DNA of 64,000 nt from the NCBI RefSeq assembly GCF_035325945.1, contig NZ_DAOKYX010000015.1, positions 10,620 to 74,619 of the forward strand, in the 5' to 3' direction. Positions 7,429 to 15,733 of this stretch are shown piece after piece. Made by a program: the position numbers and the translations under genes. The DNA comes from Parvibaculum sp035325945. GTDB lineage: Bacteria; Pseudomonadota; Alphaproteobacteria; Parvibaculales; Parvibaculaceae. The notes below the pieces were generated by a model. It ran no database searches. It was given only the letters and a program-made list of their open reading frames with translations, and had not been told where the DNA came from. Position 1 is the first letter of the stretch, and each line of letters opens with the position of its first letter.

Positions 7429-10254
7429 TTGTCCGACACGCCAGACAGCGACATTCCGGGAGAAGAGCCGATCCCGGGCAGCGGAGACGGTTTGGGCGGT
7501 TCCGTGCCGCCCGCAGGCGGCGCCGGTGGCCCGCCGGAGCGCGACGTCGCGCCGATCACCATCGAAGACGAGATGCGGCGCTCCTATCTCGACTACGCGA
7601 TGAGCGTGATCGTGAGCCGCGCGCTGCCCGATGCGCGAGACGGCCTGAAGCCGGTGCACCGGCGCATCCTCTTCTCGATGAACGAGAACGGCTACGAGTG
7701 GAACAAGCCTTATCGCAAGTCCGCCCGCGTCGTCGGCGACGTCATCGGTAAATACCATCCGCACGGCGACCAGTCGATTTACGACGCTCTCGTGCGTCTG
7801 GCGCAGGACTTCTCGATGCGGCTGCCGCTCGTTGACGGGCAGGGCAATTTCGGCTCGATCGACGGCGACCGCGCTGCGGCCATGCGCTACACCGAAGTCC
7901 GCATGGCGAAGGCGGCGCATGCGCTGCTCAACGACATCGACAAGGACACGGTCGATTTTCAGGACAACTACGACAATTCGGAAAGGGAGCCATCGGTTCT
8001 TCCCGCTGAATTGCCGAACCTGCTCGTCAATGGCGCGAACGGCATCGCCGTCGGCATGGCGACCAACGTGCCGCCGCACAATCTCGGCGAGGTCATCGAC
8101 GCCTGCATCGCGCTCATCGACAATCCGGCGATCACCATCGACGAGCTGATCGAATATGTGCCCGCGCCTGACTTCCCGACGGGCGGCATCATGCTTGGCC
8201 GGGCGGGCGCACGCTCGGCCTACCATACGGGGCGCGGCTCTATCACGGTACGCGGCCGCGTGGAGATCGAGGAGGTCAAGCGCGACAGGACCGCGCTCGT
8301 CATCACCGAGATCCCCTATCAGGTCAACAAGACGACCATGATCGAGCGCTTCGCGGAGCTGGTGCGCGAGAAGAAGGTCGACGGGATCTCGGACCTTCGC
8401 GACGAGTCCGACCGCGATGGCATGCGCGTCGTCGTCGAGCTCAAGCGCGATGCGGTTCCCGATGTCGTGCTGAACCAGCTTTATCGCTTCTCTCCGCTGC
8501 AATCGACCTTCGGCGCCAACATGCTGGCGCTCGATCACGGCCGGCCGGAGCTGATGAATCTCAAGCAGCTTCTCCACGCCTTCACGAGCTTCCGCGAGGA
8601 AGTGGTGACGCGGCGGACGAAGTTCGAACTCGGCAAGGCGCGCGACCGCGCGCATGTGTTGGTGGGCCTTGCCATCGCGGTCGCCAATATCGACGAGGTG
8701 ATCCAACTTATCCGCACGGCGCCGGATCCCGGCACGGCGCGGGAACGCCTGATGGCGCGCGACTGGCCGGCGGGCGACATCGCGCCGCTTGTCGAACTCA
8801 TCGCCGATCCGCGTCACACGCTGTCTCCTGAAGGTACGTACCGGCTTTCCGAAGCGCAGGCGAAGGCGATCCTCGATCTGCGCCTGCAGCGCCTCACCGC
8901 GCTTGGCCGCGACGAGATCGGCGACGAGCTGACCCAGCTTGGAAAGAAGATCGCGGACTATCTCGAAATCCTTCGCTCGCGTGCGCGCGTGCTCGAGATC
9001 ATTCGCAACGAGCTTTCCGCGATCAAGTCCGAGTTCGCGACGCCGCGCCGCACCGAGATCGCGGAAGCGGAAGGCGAGTTCGAGGATGAGGACCTCATCC
9101 AGCGCGAGGACATGGTCGTCACCGTCAGCCACCAGGGCTACATCAAGCGGGTGCCGCTTTCGGCCTATCGCGCCCAGCGCCGCGGCGGGCGCGGCCGCTC
9201 CGGCATGGCGACGAAGGATGAGGATTTCGTCACCCGGCTCTTCGTGGCGAACACACATACGCCGATGCTGTTCTTCTCCTCGATCGGCATGGTCTACAAG
9301 CTCAAGGTCTGGCGCCTGCCGCTCTCGACGCCGCAATCGCGCGGCAAGGCCATGATCAACCTTCTGCCGCTGAAGCAGGGCGAGACGATCACCACCGTCA
9401 TGCCGCTTCCCGAGGACGAGGAGAGCTGGGCGAAACTTCACGTGATGTTCGCCACGCGCAACGGCCATGTGCGCCGCAATGAGCTTTCGGATTTCGTGCA
9501 GATCAACCGCAACGGCAAGATCGCCATGAAGTTCGAGGGCGCCAATGCGGGCGATGAGATCGTCGGCGTGCAGATCTGCACGGAAGATGACGACGTTCTG
9601 CTGACAGTGGCCAACGGACGCTGCATCCGCTTCCCCGTGACCGACGTTCGCGTCTTCTCCGGGCGCAATTCGACCGGCGTGCGTGGCATCAGGCTCGAGG
9701 ATGGCGACAGGCTTATCGCCATGAGCATCCTGCGGCATGTGGATGTGCTGCCGGCGGAGGCGCGAGCCTATCTCAAGCAGGCGAGCGCCATGCGTCGCGC
9801 GGCCTCGGGCGAAGCCGAGGAGCCGGAGACCGTCGAGGTCGAAGAGGGCGAGGAGGAGACGACCGACGAACTGACCCTCTCGCCGGAGCGTTATGCCGAA
9901 CTTGGCGCGCGCGAGCAGTTCGTGCTGACGGTCAGCGAAAACGGTTTCGGAAAGCGCAGCTCCTCCTACGACTACCGGACCTCGGGACGCGGCGGCAAAG
10001 GCATCATCGCCATGACCGTGACCGAGAGGAACGGAAAGCTCGTCGCCTCCTTCCCGGTCGAGGATCAGGATCAGATCATGCTCGTGACCGACCAGGGCCA
10101 GCTCATCCGCTGCCCGGTGGACGATGTGCGCGTGGCCGGGCGCGCGACGCAGGGCGTCACCATCTTCCGCACCATGGAGGATGAGCGCGTCGTCTCGGTC
10201 GAGCGCGTCGACGAGGCGGGCGAGAACGGCGATTCCGGCGAGAGCGAGGAATAG
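7429..10254 (+). CDS. gyrA: DNA gyrase subunit A
   Basis: Breakage-reunion subunit of gyrase, which introduces negative supercoils. The conserved core starts EDEMRRSYLDYAMSVIVSRALPDARDGLKPVHRR. The catalytic Tyr is residue 154 (AAAMRYTE), and the GyrA box QRRGGRG lies near residue 580, which separates it from ParC. At 941 residues it is somewhat long: there is an acidic, Gly/Pro-rich N-terminal extension of about 40 residues and an acidic insert (EAEEPETVEVEEGEEE) in the C-terminal domain. The start is TTG with only a weak ribosome site; no ATG suits the conserved N-terminus. The residue matching E. coli Ser83 is Gln115, while Asp87 is kept (Asp119). coaD follows 8 bases after the stop. Confidence 0.96.
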   Translation: MSDTPDSDIPGEEPIPGSGDGLGGSVPPAGGAGGPPERDVAPITIEDEMRRSYLDYAMSVIVSRALPDARDGLKPVHRRILFSMNENGYEWNKPYRKSARVVGDVIGKYHPHGDQSIYDALVRLAQDFSMRLPLVDGQGNFGSIDGDRAAAMRYTEVRMAKAAHALLNDIDKDTVDFQDNYDNSEREPSVLPAELPNLLVNGANGIAVGMATNVPPHNLGEVIDACIALIDNPAITIDELIEYVPAPDFPTGGIMLGRAGARSAYHTGRGSITVRGRVEIEEVKRDRTALVITEIPYQVNKTTMIERFAELVREKKVDGISDLRDESDRDGMRVVVELKRDAVPDVVLNQLYRFSPLQSTFGANMLALDHGRPELMNLKQLLHAFTSFREEVVTRRTKFELGKARDRAHVLVGLAIAVANIDEVIQLIRTAPDPGTARERLMARDWPAGDIAPLVELIADPRHTLSPEGTYRLSEAQAKAILDLRLQRLTALGRDEIGDELTQLGKKIADYLEILRSRARVLEIIRNELSAIKSEFATPRRTEIAEAEGEFEDEDLIQREDMVVTVSHQGYIKRVPLSAYRAQRRGGRGRSGMATKDEDFVTRLFVANTHTPMLFFSSIGMVYKLKVWRLPLSTPQSRGKAMINLLPLKQGETITTVMPLPEDEESWAKLHVMFATRNGHVRRNELSDFVQINRNGKIAMKFEGANAGDEIVGVQICTEDDDVLLTVANGRCIRFPVTDVRVFSGRNSTGVRGIRLEDGDRLIAMSILRHVDVLPAEARAYLKQASAMRRAASGEAEEPETVEVEEGEEETTDELTLSPERYAELGAREQFVLTVSENGFGKRSSSYDYRTSGRGGKGIIAMTVTERNGKLVASFPVEDQDQIMLVTDQGQLIRCPVDDVRVAGRATQGVTIFRTMEDERVVSVERVDEAGENGDSGESEE

Positions 10255-10262
10255 GGGGAGAC

Positions 10263-10781
10263 ATGGCGCCCAGAAGGAAGCGTGTGGGGCTCTATTCGGG
10301 CACCTTCGACCCGATGACCAACGGGCATCTCGACATCATCCGCCGCGCGCTGACGCTGGTGGACCATCTTGTCGTCGCCATCGGCATCAACGCATCCAAG
10401 GCGCCGATGCTGACCTTCGAGGAGCGTGCGGCGCTGATCGAGGCGGAGGCAAGGCCGATCGCGAAGCGGCTCGGCGCGACGATCACGACGGCATCGTTCT
10501 CGGGCCTGGTGGTCGATGCCGCCGACGAGCATGGCGCCAATGTGATCATCAGGGGCCTGCGTGGCGCCGTCGATTACGAATACGAAGTGCAGATGGTCGG
10601 CATGAACCGGACCATGAACCCGCGCGTCGAGACGGTGTTTCTGACGGCCTCGCCCGAAACCCAGTTCATCTCGTCGACGCTCGTTCGGCAGATCGCGAGC
10701 ATGGGCGGCGATATTTCGCAGTTCGTGCCCAAGCGGGTCGAGAAAAAAGTCTTGGCGCGCAGCCGAAAGCCGCGCAAATAA
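10263..10781 (+). CDS. coaD: Phosphopantetheine adenylyltransferase
   Basis: Transfers AMP from ATP to 4'-phosphopantetheine in the fourth step of CoA synthesis. The nucleotidyltransferase motif YSGTFDPMTNGHLDIIRRAL is at the N-terminus. The family segments IIRGLRGAVDYEYEVQMVGMNR and ISSTLVRQIA are also present. 172 residues is the standard size. GGGGAG precedes the ATG. It is tightly linked to gyrA upstream and to the cyclophilin genes downstream, a common alphaproteobacterial order. Confidence 0.96.
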   Translation: MAPRRKRVGLYSGTFDPMTNGHLDIIRRALTLVDHLVVAIGINASKAPMLTFEERAALIEAEARPIAKRLGATITTASFSGLVVDAADEHGANVIIRGLRGAVDYEYEVQMVGMNRTMNPRVETVFLTASPETQFISSTLVRQIASMGGDISQFVPKRVEKKVLARSRKPRK

Positions 10782-10808
10782 ACCGGTCGCCATTCAGGGA
10801 GTTGCCCC

Positions 10809-11351
10809 ATGCGCCGTCTGATCAGCCTTGCCTTCGCGTTTGTCGCTCTCGTCGCGATGTCGCGCACCGCTCTGGCGCTCGATCCCGAAAACACGATCTA
10901 TATGGAGCTCAAGGACGGCCGGGTGGTCATCGAGCTTCTGCCGCAGCTCGCGCCGAAAACGGTCGAGCGCATCAAGGTGCTGACGCGCAAGGGCTTCTAT
11001 AACGGGCTTACCTTCCATCGCGTGATCGACGGCTTCATGGCGCAGACCGGCGATCCGACGGGCACGGGCATGGGCGGCTCCGACCTTCCGGACCTGCCGG
11101 CCGAGTTCACGACGAGCGAGTCCTTCACGCGCGGCGCGGTCGGCATGGCGCGCGCACAGAGCGTCAACAGCGGCAACAGCCAGTTCTTCATCTGCTTTGA
11201 TGATGCAAGCTTCCTCGATGGCAAGTACACACTCTTCGGCCGTGTCGTCGAGGGCATGGATTATGTCGATTACATCAGGCGCGGCGAGCCGCCGGCAAAT
11301 CCGGACAAGATCATCCGGATGGACGTTGCCGCCGACGTCGAACACAATTGA
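10809..11351 (+). CDS. Cyclophilin-type peptidyl-prolyl isomerase, exported
   Basis: Catalyses cis-trans isomerisation of Xaa-Pro bonds. An N-terminal signal peptide (MRRLISLAFAFVALVAMSRTALA) places it in the periplasm. The cyclophilin core has FHRVIDGFMAQTGDP, LPAEF, GMARAQ and NSQFFICFDDASFLDGKYTLFGRV, with the catalytic Arg in FHR. 180 residues, close to E. coli PpiA. It lies directly upstream of a cytosolic paralogue (next gene) with 8 bases between the stop and that start, so the two probably arose by tandem duplication followed by a change of location. Confidence 0.93.
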   Translation: MRRLISLAFAFVALVAMSRTALALDPENTIYMELKDGRVVIELLPQLAPKTVERIKVLTRKGFYNGLTFHRVIDGFMAQTGDPTGTGMGGSDLPDLPAEFTTSESFTRGAVGMARAQSVNSGNSQFFICFDDASFLDGKYTLFGRVVEGMDYVDYIRRGEPPANPDKIIRMDVAADVEHN

Positions 11352-11359
11352 GGCATGAG

Positions 11360-11824
11360 ATGACGGATCTCGAAAACACGCTTTATCTGGACTTGAAGGA
11401 CGGCCGCGTCGTGATCGAGCTTCGGCCCGATCTCGCGCCGAAGCACGTCGCGCGGATCAAGGAGCTTGCGCGTCAGGGTTTCTATGACGGTGTCGCGTTC
11501 CATCGCGTCATCGACGGCTTCATGGCGCAGGGCGGCGACCCGACGGGCACGGGCGCGGGCGGCTCCGGCAAGAAGCTGCCGGCCGAGTTCTCGATCGAGC
11601 CGCATGTGCGGGGCGTGTGCTCCATGGCCCGCGCGCAGGACCCGAACAGCGCCGACAGCCAGTTCTTTATCTGCTTCGACGATGCGCGCTTCCTCGACCG
11701 GCAATACACGGTCTGGGGCAAGGTGACGTCGGGCATGGAGTTCGTGGACAAGATCAAGCGCGGCGAGCCCGTGCGCGATCCCGATCGCATCGTGAAGATG
11801 CAGGTGGCGGCCGACGCGGCCTGA
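11360..11824 (+). CDS. Cyclophilin-type peptidyl-prolyl isomerase, cytosolic
   Basis: Single-domain cyclophilin of 154 residues with no signal peptide, so probably cytoplasmic (PpiB-like). Motifs are FHRVIDGFMAQGGDPTGTGAGG, LPAEF, SMARAQ and DSQFFICFDDARFLDRQYTVWGKV; a Trp sits at the usual ligand-pocket position. The ATG at 11360 has GAGG six bases upstream; a TTG at 11348 overlapping the previous stop is a weaker alternative. It is co-transcribed with the exported paralogue upstream. A perfect hairpin follows at 11850. Confidence 0.93.
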   Translation: MTDLENTLYLDLKDGRVVIELRPDLAPKHVARIKELARQGFYDGVAFHRVIDGFMAQGGDPTGTGAGGSGKKLPAEFSIEPHVRGVCSMARAQDPNSADSQFFICFDDARFLDRQYTVWGKVTSGMEFVDKIKRGEPVRDPDRIVKMQVAADAA

Positions 11825-11849
11825 TCCCGAAGGCACATGCAAGCGCCAT

Positions 11850-11877
11850 TCATGCCCCGCCCACAAGCGGGGCATGA
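11850..11877 (+). terminator. Terminator-like hairpin between cyclophilins and queA
   Basis: An 11-bp perfect stem (TCATGCCCCGC with its complement) has a 6-base loop and no U-tract. It may attenuate read-through into queA or stabilise the upstream mRNA. Confidence 0.4.
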
Positions 11878-11895
11878 GCGTTAGAGGGCACCCCG

Positions 11896-12954
11896 ATGCG
11901 CGTCGACGAATTCGACTTCGAGCTACCCGAGGAGCTGATTGCGCTGCGCCCCGCGCGGCCGCGCGACAGCGCCCGCATGCTTGTGATCGGGCCCGGGCCT
12001 CTGGCGCTTGCCGATCGCGGTGTTCGTGACCTGCCGGATTATCTCAGGGAGGGCGATCTTCTCGTCTTCAACGACACGCGGGTCATCCCGGCGCGGCTCT
12101 TCGGACGGCGGCTGCGCGGCGAGGCGGAGGCGCGGATCGAGGCGCTCCTTCACAAACGCGAGGCGGCGGACCAGTGGCGCGCCTTTGTGCGTCCCGCCAA
12201 GCGCTTGAGGATCGGCGAGACGGTGGAGTTCGCCGAGGGCCTTTCGGCAATGGTCGCGGAGCGCGGCGAGGGCGGCGAGGTGCTGCTCAGCTTTTCGGCG
12301 GCGGGCGCCGCTCTCGACGAGGCGATTGCGCGCGCGGGCGAGATGCCGCTGCCGCCTTATATTGCGCGCAAGCGCCCTGCCGACGAAGCCGATCTCGCCG
12401 ATTACCAGACGCTCTTTGCGCGGGAGCCGGGGGCGGTGGCGGCCCCGACCGCGGGGCTTCATTTCACGCCGGAGCTTCTGGCCGCAGTCGAGGCGAAGGG
12501 CGTCGGCACGGTGCGCCTCACGCTCCATGTCGGGGCGGGCACCTTTCTGCCCGTGGCCGCCGAGACGACCGAGGCCCACAGGATGCACGCCGAATGGGGC
12601 GAGATCACGCCGGATGAGGCCGACGCCATCAATGCGGCGCGCGCCAAGGGCGGGCGCATCGTCGCCGTGGGAACGACATCGCTCAGGCTGCTGGAATCGG
12701 CAGCCGGACCCGATGGCCGTGTCCGCGCCTTTCGCAACGAGACGGATATCTTCATCACGCCCGGCTACAGGTTCCGGGCGGTCGACATGCTGATGACGAA
12801 TTTCCACCTGCCGCGCTCGACTCTTTTCATGCTCGTCTCGGCGCTCCGCGGCCTTGATGAGATGAAGCGCGCCTATGCCCATGCTGTGGCGGAGCGCTAC
12901 CGTTTCTATTCCTACGGCGACGCCTGCCTCATTTATCGAATGGATGCCGCATGA
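11896..12954 (+). CDS. queA: S-adenosylmethionine:tRNA ribosyltransferase-isomerase
   Basis: Transfers and isomerises the ribosyl part of SAM to preQ1-modified tRNA, giving epoxyqueuosine. It starts MRVDEFDFELPEELIALRP as in the family, with LVFNDTRVIPARLFG, PLPPYIARK, TAGLHFT, HVGAGTFLPV and TNFHLPRSTLFMLVSA. 352 residues is usual. Its stop overlaps the tgt start (ATGA), so the two queuosine genes are translationally coupled. Confidence 0.97.
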   Translation: MRVDEFDFELPEELIALRPARPRDSARMLVIGPGPLALADRGVRDLPDYLREGDLLVFNDTRVIPARLFGRRLRGEAEARIEALLHKREAADQWRAFVRPAKRLRIGETVEFAEGLSAMVAERGEGGEVLLSFSAAGAALDEAIARAGEMPLPPYIARKRPADEADLADYQTLFAREPGAVAAPTAGLHFTPELLAAVEAKGVGTVRLTLHVGAGTFLPVAAETTEAHRMHAEWGEITPDEADAINAARAKGGRIVAVGTTSLRLLESAAGPDGRVRAFRNETDIFITPGYRFRAVDMLMTNFHLPRSTLFMLVSALRGLDEMKRAYAHAVAERYRFYSYGDACLIYRMDAA

Positions 12955-14102
12955 GCCAATTTCGCTTTGAGCTGAAGGGGCGGGACGGCGCGGCGCGCAC
13001 CGGCCTCATTCACACACCGCGCGGGCAGATCCGCACGCCGGCCTTCATGCCGGTCGGCACGGCGGGCACGGTGAAGGCGCTCTATCCCGATCAGGTGCAT
13101 GCGGCAGGCGCCGATATCATTCTCGGCAACACCTATCACCTGATGCTTCGTCCGGGTGCGGAGGAGATCGCGGCGCTTGGCGGTCTCCATCGCTTCGCGA
13201 ACTGGCCTCATCCGATCCTGACGGACAGCGGCGGCTTTCAGGTCATGTCGCTGACGAAGCTGCGCAAGATGACGGAGGAGGGCGTTACCTTTTCCTCGCA
13301 TCTCGATGGATCACGGCACCTGCTGACGCCTGAGCGGTCGATCGAGATCCAGTGCCTGCTCGGCTCGGACATCCAGATGGTGCTCGACGAATGCACGCCA
13401 TTCCCCGCGACCGAGGATCAGGCGAGGAAGTCGATGGAACTCTCGATGCGCTGGGCGAAGCGCTCCAGGGCGGCCTTCGAGGCGCAGCCTCACCGCAAGG
13501 AAGGGCAGGCGCTTTTCGGCATCGTGCAGGGAAGCACCTATGAGCATCTTCGCGCGCAGTCCGCGGCGGGCCTCCTTGAAATCGGCTTCGACGGCTACGC
13601 GATCGGTGGGCTTGCCGTCGGCGAGGGGCAGGTCGAGATGCTCCGCGTTCTCGATTTCACCGTGCCGCTGCTGCCGCAGGACCGGCCGCGCTACCTCATG
13701 GGCGTCGGCACGCCGGACGATATCGTCGAAGCGGTGCGGCGCGGCATCGACATGTTCGATTGCGTGATGCCGACGCGGAACGGGCGGCACGGTCTTGCCT
13801 TCACGCGGCGCGGGCGCGTCAACCTGCGCAATGCGCGGCATGCGGCGGATCCGCGTCCGCTCGATCCGGAAAGCTCGTGCCCGGCCGCGCGCGACTACAG
13901 CCGCGCCTACCTCCACCACCTCATCAAATCGGGAGAGATACTCGGCTCGATGCTGGTGAGCTGGATCAACGTCGCCTATTACGAGGAACTGATGACGGGG
14001 ATTCGCTCGGCGATCGCCGAGGGGCGCTTCGAGGCATTCGTGGAGCAGTTCAAGGCCGATCAGGCGAGCGGGGATATTGCGCCATTCGACGGCGGAAAAT
14101 GA
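12951..14102 (+). CDS. tgt: tRNA-guanine transglycosylase lacking most zinc ligands
   Basis: Exchanges guanine-34 for preQ1 in tRNAs with GUN anticodons. Catalytic residues are present: Asp92 (TDSGGFQVMSL) and the nucleophile Asp270 (DMFDCVMPTRNGRHG). The zinc site is odd. Where the Zymomonas enzyme has Cys318, Cys320, Cys323 and His349, this protein has Ser308, Cys310, Ala313 and Ile339 (SSCPAARDYSRAY and MLVSWINVAYY), so only one ligand remains. The rest of that region is well conserved, so this is not decay. 383 residues, normal. It overlaps queA by four bases. Confidence 0.95.
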   Translation: MSQFRFELKGRDGAARTGLIHTPRGQIRTPAFMPVGTAGTVKALYPDQVHAAGADIILGNTYHLMLRPGAEEIAALGGLHRFANWPHPILTDSGGFQVMSLTKLRKMTEEGVTFSSHLDGSRHLLTPERSIEIQCLLGSDIQMVLDECTPFPATEDQARKSMELSMRWAKRSRAAFEAQPHRKEGQALFGIVQGSTYEHLRAQSAAGLLEIGFDGYAIGGLAVGEGQVEMLRVLDFTVPLLPQDRPRYLMGVGTPDDIVEAVRRGIDMFDCVMPTRNGRHGLAFTRRGRVNLRNARHAADPRPLDPESSCPAARDYSRAYLHHLIKSGEILGSMLVSWINVAYYEELMTGIRSAIAEGRFEAFVEQFKADQASGDIAPFDGGK

Positions 14103-14223
14103 GTTTTTCGTCCGGGCGGCGCGGCATGGTTGACCCGGAGAGCGCGCGCCGTTAGGTTCCCGCCACTTCCGCCGGACCACAGCATCCGGCCCCGGAGCGG
14201 ACACAAGCGAGGCAACAAACGGT

Positions 14224-14252
14224 TTGCCGCAGATACCGCGCCGGAATAAAAG
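14224..14252 (+). promoter_or_regulatory. Promoter of tRNA-Lys
   Basis: TTGCCG (14224-14229), a 17-base spacer and TAAAAG (14247-14252) end 15 bases before the mature 5' end of the tRNA, the expected distance for a tRNA promoter. Confidence 0.5.
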
Positions 14253-14267
14253 GGAATCGCATTCCGG

Positions 14268-14343
14268 GAGCCCGTAGCTCAGCTGGTAGAGCACTCGACT
14301 TTTAATCGAGTTGTCCTGGGTTCGAGTCCCAGCGGGCTCACCA
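14268..14343 (+). tRNA. tRNA-Lys (anticodon TTT)
   Basis: 76 bases including an encoded CCA. The acceptor stem GAGCCCG/CGGGCTC, D-arm GCTCAGCTGGTAGAGC, anticodon stem CTCGA/TCGAG with loop CTTTTAA (anticodon at 14301-14303) and T-arm CTGGGTTCGAGTCCCAG all pair correctly. Confidence 0.97.
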
Positions 14344-14431
14344 CCTCCTTCAATTCAGTCACGATCCTGCGCGAGGCGGATGCACAGCCGGGGGCGGAGT
14401 GCATGTATGCCCGTGCAATGGCGCAAACGAA

Positions 14432-14464
14432 AAAGCCTGACGCCTCATGAGAGCGTCAGGCTTT
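14432..14464. terminator. Bidirectional intrinsic terminator
   Basis: A perfect 12-bp stem (AAAGCCTGACGC and its complement) with a 9-base loop lies between tRNA-Lys (plus) and the Rnk-like genes (minus). The A/T-flanked stem ends give a short T-run on either strand. Confidence 0.75.
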
Positions 14465-14510
14465 GGGTGAATCGGGTCCGGGGCCTTCGGACGCTGCGCG
14501 CGGGGCCCTC

Positions 14511-14939
14511 TCAGGCTTCCGGCGCCTGCCGCGAGATGAGCTTCAGCACCTTGACCGAGCGCAAGTCGCCATGGCGCGAAGACCAGGAAATGGTCTGCCC
14601 CGGCTTCAGGCCCAGAAGGGCGACGCCTACGGGCGACGCGATCGAAACGCAACCTGCATCGACCGTGTGGTCGCCGGGATAGACGAGGCGGAGCCTGTCG
14701 ACGCGGCCGCGCGGACCCATGAGGAATTCGACCTCCGAGTTCATGGTCACGACATCGGACGGGACCCGCTTCAGCGGCAGGATGTCGGCGCGCGTGAGTT
14801 CCTCGTCAAGGAAGTCCGCGACCTCGGGCATCACGGTGCGCAGGCGCTCCGCGACATCCGACAGGGCGTCGAAATCCTCTTCCGCCACGACAATCGGCGG
14901 ACGCTCATCCTGGTCGATCTGCTGAATCTGTGTGTTCAT
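14511..14939 (-). CDS. Rnk/GreA-like C-terminal domain protein (second of pair)
   Basis: 142 residues resembling Rnk (regulator of nucleoside diphosphate kinase) and the C-terminal domain of GreA/GreB transcript-cleavage factors, which bind RNA polymerase near the secondary channel. The signature is SPVGVALLGLKPGQTISW, preceded by VTMNSEVEFL and RLVYPGD. The N-terminal helices are short (FDALSDVAERL), as in Rnk, and no full GreA coiled coil is seen. The ATG at 14939 has GGAGG nine bases upstream. It starts one base after the stop of the related gene upstream, so the two form an operon ending at the terminator at 14432. The exact target is not deducible. Confidence 0.78.
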   Translation of the reverse strand: MNTQIQQIDQDERPPIVVAEEDFDALSDVAERLRTVMPEVADFLDEELTRADILPLKRVPSDVVTMNSEVEFLMGPRGRVDRLRLVYPGDHTVDAGCVSIASPVGVALLGLKPGQTISWSSRHGDLRSVKVLKLISRQAPEA

Positions 14940-14940
14940 T

Positions 14941-15432
14941 TCACGCTGCCTCCGGGCCGTCGTCATGTGGCGGTTCAATCGTTCTCTTGCGGGCTTCCGC
15001 CTCAGGTTGGAACTCGACTGCAACCAGATTGATTTTGAGCGAACCGCCATCGGCGAGTTCGACATTGAATTTTTCACCCGCCCGTCTTCCGAGAAGCGCA
15101 AGGCCCACGGGCGTCAGTACACTGATAAACTGGCCTGTCGGCCGCGAATTTTCCGGCAGCGACAGAGTGCGCCGCTCGATGGCGCCATCCGCAATGCTGT
15201 AGCGTACGACACTGCCGATGGTGGCCACGTCGGGCGGCATCTGGGCGCTGTCCTTGATATGGGCAAGCGCCAGTTTGGCCAGGATAGCCTGGCGTGTGGG
15301 GCCGCTTTCCTGGAAACCGATGATTTCCAGTCTGGCGAAATCGGAAGACGCCAGCAAGGTAGCGGTCGCATGCTCACCATTTGACCGCGCTTCGGCCGCG
15401 CTGTTCCGCTCGTCGCGATTGCTCGTAGACAT
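14941..15432 (-). CDS. Rnk/GreA-like C-terminal domain protein (first of pair)
   Basis: 163 residues with the same GreA/Rnk C-terminal fold: TPVGLALLGRRAGEKFNVEL near residue 120 and SVVRYSIADGAIERRTLSLPEN before it. The N-terminal 50 residues are polar, Ala/Ser/Asn-rich and not recognisable. The ATG at 15432 has GAGG six bases upstream; an earlier ATG at 15444 lacks a well-spaced site. It is the first gene of a two-gene operon, with a strong promoter at 15609-15636. The low similarity to its neighbour suggests an old duplication or separate recruitment. Confidence 0.72.
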   Translation of the reverse strand: MSTSNRDERNSAAEARSNGEHATATLLASSDFARLEIIGFQESGPTRQAILAKLALAHIKDSAQMPPDVATIGSVVRYSIADGAIERRTLSLPENSRPTGQFISVLTPVGLALLGRRAGEKFNVELADGGSLKINLVAVEFQPEAEARKRTIEPPHDDGPEAA

Positions 15433-15733
15433 GGCACACCTCATCTCCGTGGCCCGGCTTGCGCCAGCCAACTGAATCACAACTGAATTGGTGAGGTAGA
15501 TCCCCCGAACCTCCAGGCGTAACTGTGCCGGGCTCGGGGCTAGACTCCTGCGAGCAACGTGCCGGGAATTCGGAAATAGGGCGCGTGATGCGTGCTCATG
15601 GTAGCTGGATGATACCGTTTGTTCCCGTTTTGTCAACCAAGGGGAAGGCTCGACGGGATGCGGGTGGGCGCTGTGCGGCGCGCCACGAATCCGTTCAGAA
15701 TGACCCCGTGAGAGCGTTCAAGGGGGGAACACC
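15433..15733. other. 301 bp divergent intergenic region
   Basis: It separates the minus-strand Rnk-like operon from the plus-strand membrane protein gene. It holds the promoter at 15609-15636 and no supportable gene; the operon leader would be about 170 bases. Confidence 0.5.
15609..15636 (-). promoter_or_regulatory. Sigma-70 promoter for the Rnk-like operon
   Basis: On the minus strand, TTGACA (15631-15636), a 16-base spacer and TATCAT (15609-15614) form a near-consensus promoter reading into the gene starting at 15432. Confidence 0.55.

Noticed and set aside
7417..9738. Long open minus-strand frame antisense to gyrA
   Set aside because: Shadow of gyrA; low-complexity Arg/Asp/His-rich translation with no recognisable domain.
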